Positions 63,636 to 64,000 of a stretch of DNA of 64,000 nt are shown here, one piece after another (position 1 is the stretch's first letter; every line of letters starts with the position of its first letter). This stretch comes from Streptomyces sp. NBC_01335 (GTDB taxonomy: Bacteria > Actinomycetota > Actinomycetes > Streptomycetales > Streptomycetaceae), in the NCBI RefSeq assembly GCF_035953295.1, contig NZ_CP108370.1:5361001-5425000 (forward strand), in the 5' to 3' direction. The notes below the pieces were generated by a model. It saw only the letters and a program-made list of their open reading frames with translations. It was not told where the DNA came from and searched no databases. A program made the position numbers and the translations under genes.

Positions 63636-63654
63636 TTGAGCGTGCATAGCTCAA
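63636..63654 (+). promoter_or_regulatory. HAIR-like HspR box at the lon promoter
   Basis: TTGAGC-N7-GCTCAA matches the inverted-repeat HAIR consensus (CTTGAGT-N7-ACTCAAG) in the half-site pattern and spacing. It lies 23 bp before the lon start. In S. lividans lon is repressed by HspR. Confidence 0.78.
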
Positions 63655-63676
63655 CTTGACTGCCGAAGGGAAGATC

Positions 63677-64000
63677 ATGGCTACCGACACCAAGGCGTCC
63701 ACCCCGTTCGACCTGCCCGTGCTGCCGCTCGACGACGAAGTCGTGCTGCCCGGCATGGTCGTTCCTCTCGATCTTTCCGACAGCGAGGCCCGCGCCGCCG
63801 TCGAAGCCGCGCAGGCCGCCGCGGCCGAGGGCGGCAAGCCCGAGGTGCTGCTGGTGCCGCGCATCGACGGCAGATACACGGGGACCGGTGTCCTCGGCAC
63901 GGTCGAGCAGATCGGGCGGCTCTCCGACGGGGACCCCGGGGCGATCGTGCGGGCGCGTTCGCGGGTACGGATCGGCACGGGTACCACCGGCCCCGGGCGG
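63677..64000 (+). CDS. lon: ATP-dependent Lon protease, 3' part beyond the window
   Basis: The first 108 codons from ATG 63677 (GAAGGGAAGATC upstream) run off the end. LPVLPLDDEVVLPGMVVPLDLSDSEARAAVEAA is the N-terminal LON substrate-binding domain; the AAA+ and Ser/Lys protease parts are not in the window. Cytoplasmic protease of damaged proteins, heat-inducible. Confidence 0.92.
   Translation, partial: MATDTKASTPFDLPVLPLDDEVVLPGMVVPLDLSDSEARAAVEAAQAAAAEGGKPEVLLVPRIDGRYTGTGVLGTVEQIGRLSDGDPGAIVRARSRVRIGTGTTGPGR

Noticed and set aside
63479..63646. 56-codon plus-strand frame (MSTVATTDFFAVSGEV start) upstream of lon
   Set aside because: Weak ribosome site, ends in the HspR box region, no recognisable family; kept as non-coding.

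Overview
The window is high-GC actinobacterial DNA. Gene content, GTG/ATG starts, short or absent leaders and extensive GTGA/ATGA overlaps indicate a Streptomyces chromosome. From memory, the order nrdBA - dasR/dasABCD - nagB - pdtaS - wblE - sigH/prsH - encapsulin/prenyltransferase - malic enzyme - sodXN - 2-oxoglutarate enzyme - lon matches the S. coelicolor core around SCO5225-SCO5285. This was recalled, not searched. No IS element, prophage, CRISPR array, tRNA or rRNA gene was found.

Layout. 1-2.8 kb: the end of a D,D-peptidase gene, a GlxA/AraC-type regulator and a Mak_N_cap protein. 2.8-6.6 kb: class Ia ribonucleotide reductase nrdA-nrdB (minus strand), preceded by a cobalamin riboswitch and two NrdR boxes. 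6.8-10.0 kb: a lipoprotein and GNAT pair, then an SSS symporter with its small DUF3311 partner. 10.3-17.1 kb: the aminosugar regulon, with the repressor DasR, the chito-oligosaccharide ABC importer DasABC, the glucosaminidase DasD and the deaminase NagB. DasR boxes (dre) lie before dasA and nagB, and a further one lies before the kinase gene pdtaS. 17.8-23.7 kb: signalling and stress genes (PdtaS-type kinase, WblE, lipid kinase, SigH with its anti-sigma factor PrsH). 23.7-28.3 kb: a Na+/H+ antiporter, a PLP enzyme, and an NO-detoxification pair (flavohaemoglobin and NsrR) with operators at both promoters.

28.4-31.2 kb: an EshA-like family 2B encapsulin shell gene followed by a polyprenyl synthetase, its probable cargo. 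31.2-37.0 kb: NAD malic enzyme, a polar amino-acid ABC importer, and a SigE-type ECF sigma factor with a membrane-anchored partner. 37.2-39.8 kb: a methyltransferase, a CGNR protein, and the nickel superoxide dismutase genes sodX/sodN, including a structured sodN 3' UTR. 40-48 kb: small metabolic genes, a 174-bp palindromic element, an HTH/ClpN pair with twin operators, and a DUF4097/PadR operon. 48.2-54.1 kb: the E1/E2-type 2-oxoglutarate enzyme (Kgd) and a two-component system.

54.3-63.6 kb is more accessory. It holds a spermidine-synthase-like methyltransferase, a DinB protein, an MFS exporter with a FadR-type regulator, an SDR with a TetR regulator, a mycothiol-type DinB protein, a nucleotidyltransferase, and a small cold-shock cluster (SCO5918-like, CBS, CspA). 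This part is rich in short tandem repeats in promoter regions. The window ends in the first 108 codons of lon, behind a HAIR-like HspR box.

The most interesting items are the dre box before pdtaS, the encapsulin/prenyltransferase pair with its open inter-gene frame, the HTH/ClpN module, the 174-bp palindrome, the sigH frame that stays open across prsH, and the 34-bp repeats before the DinB gene. All family calls come from reading the sequence; no database search was run.
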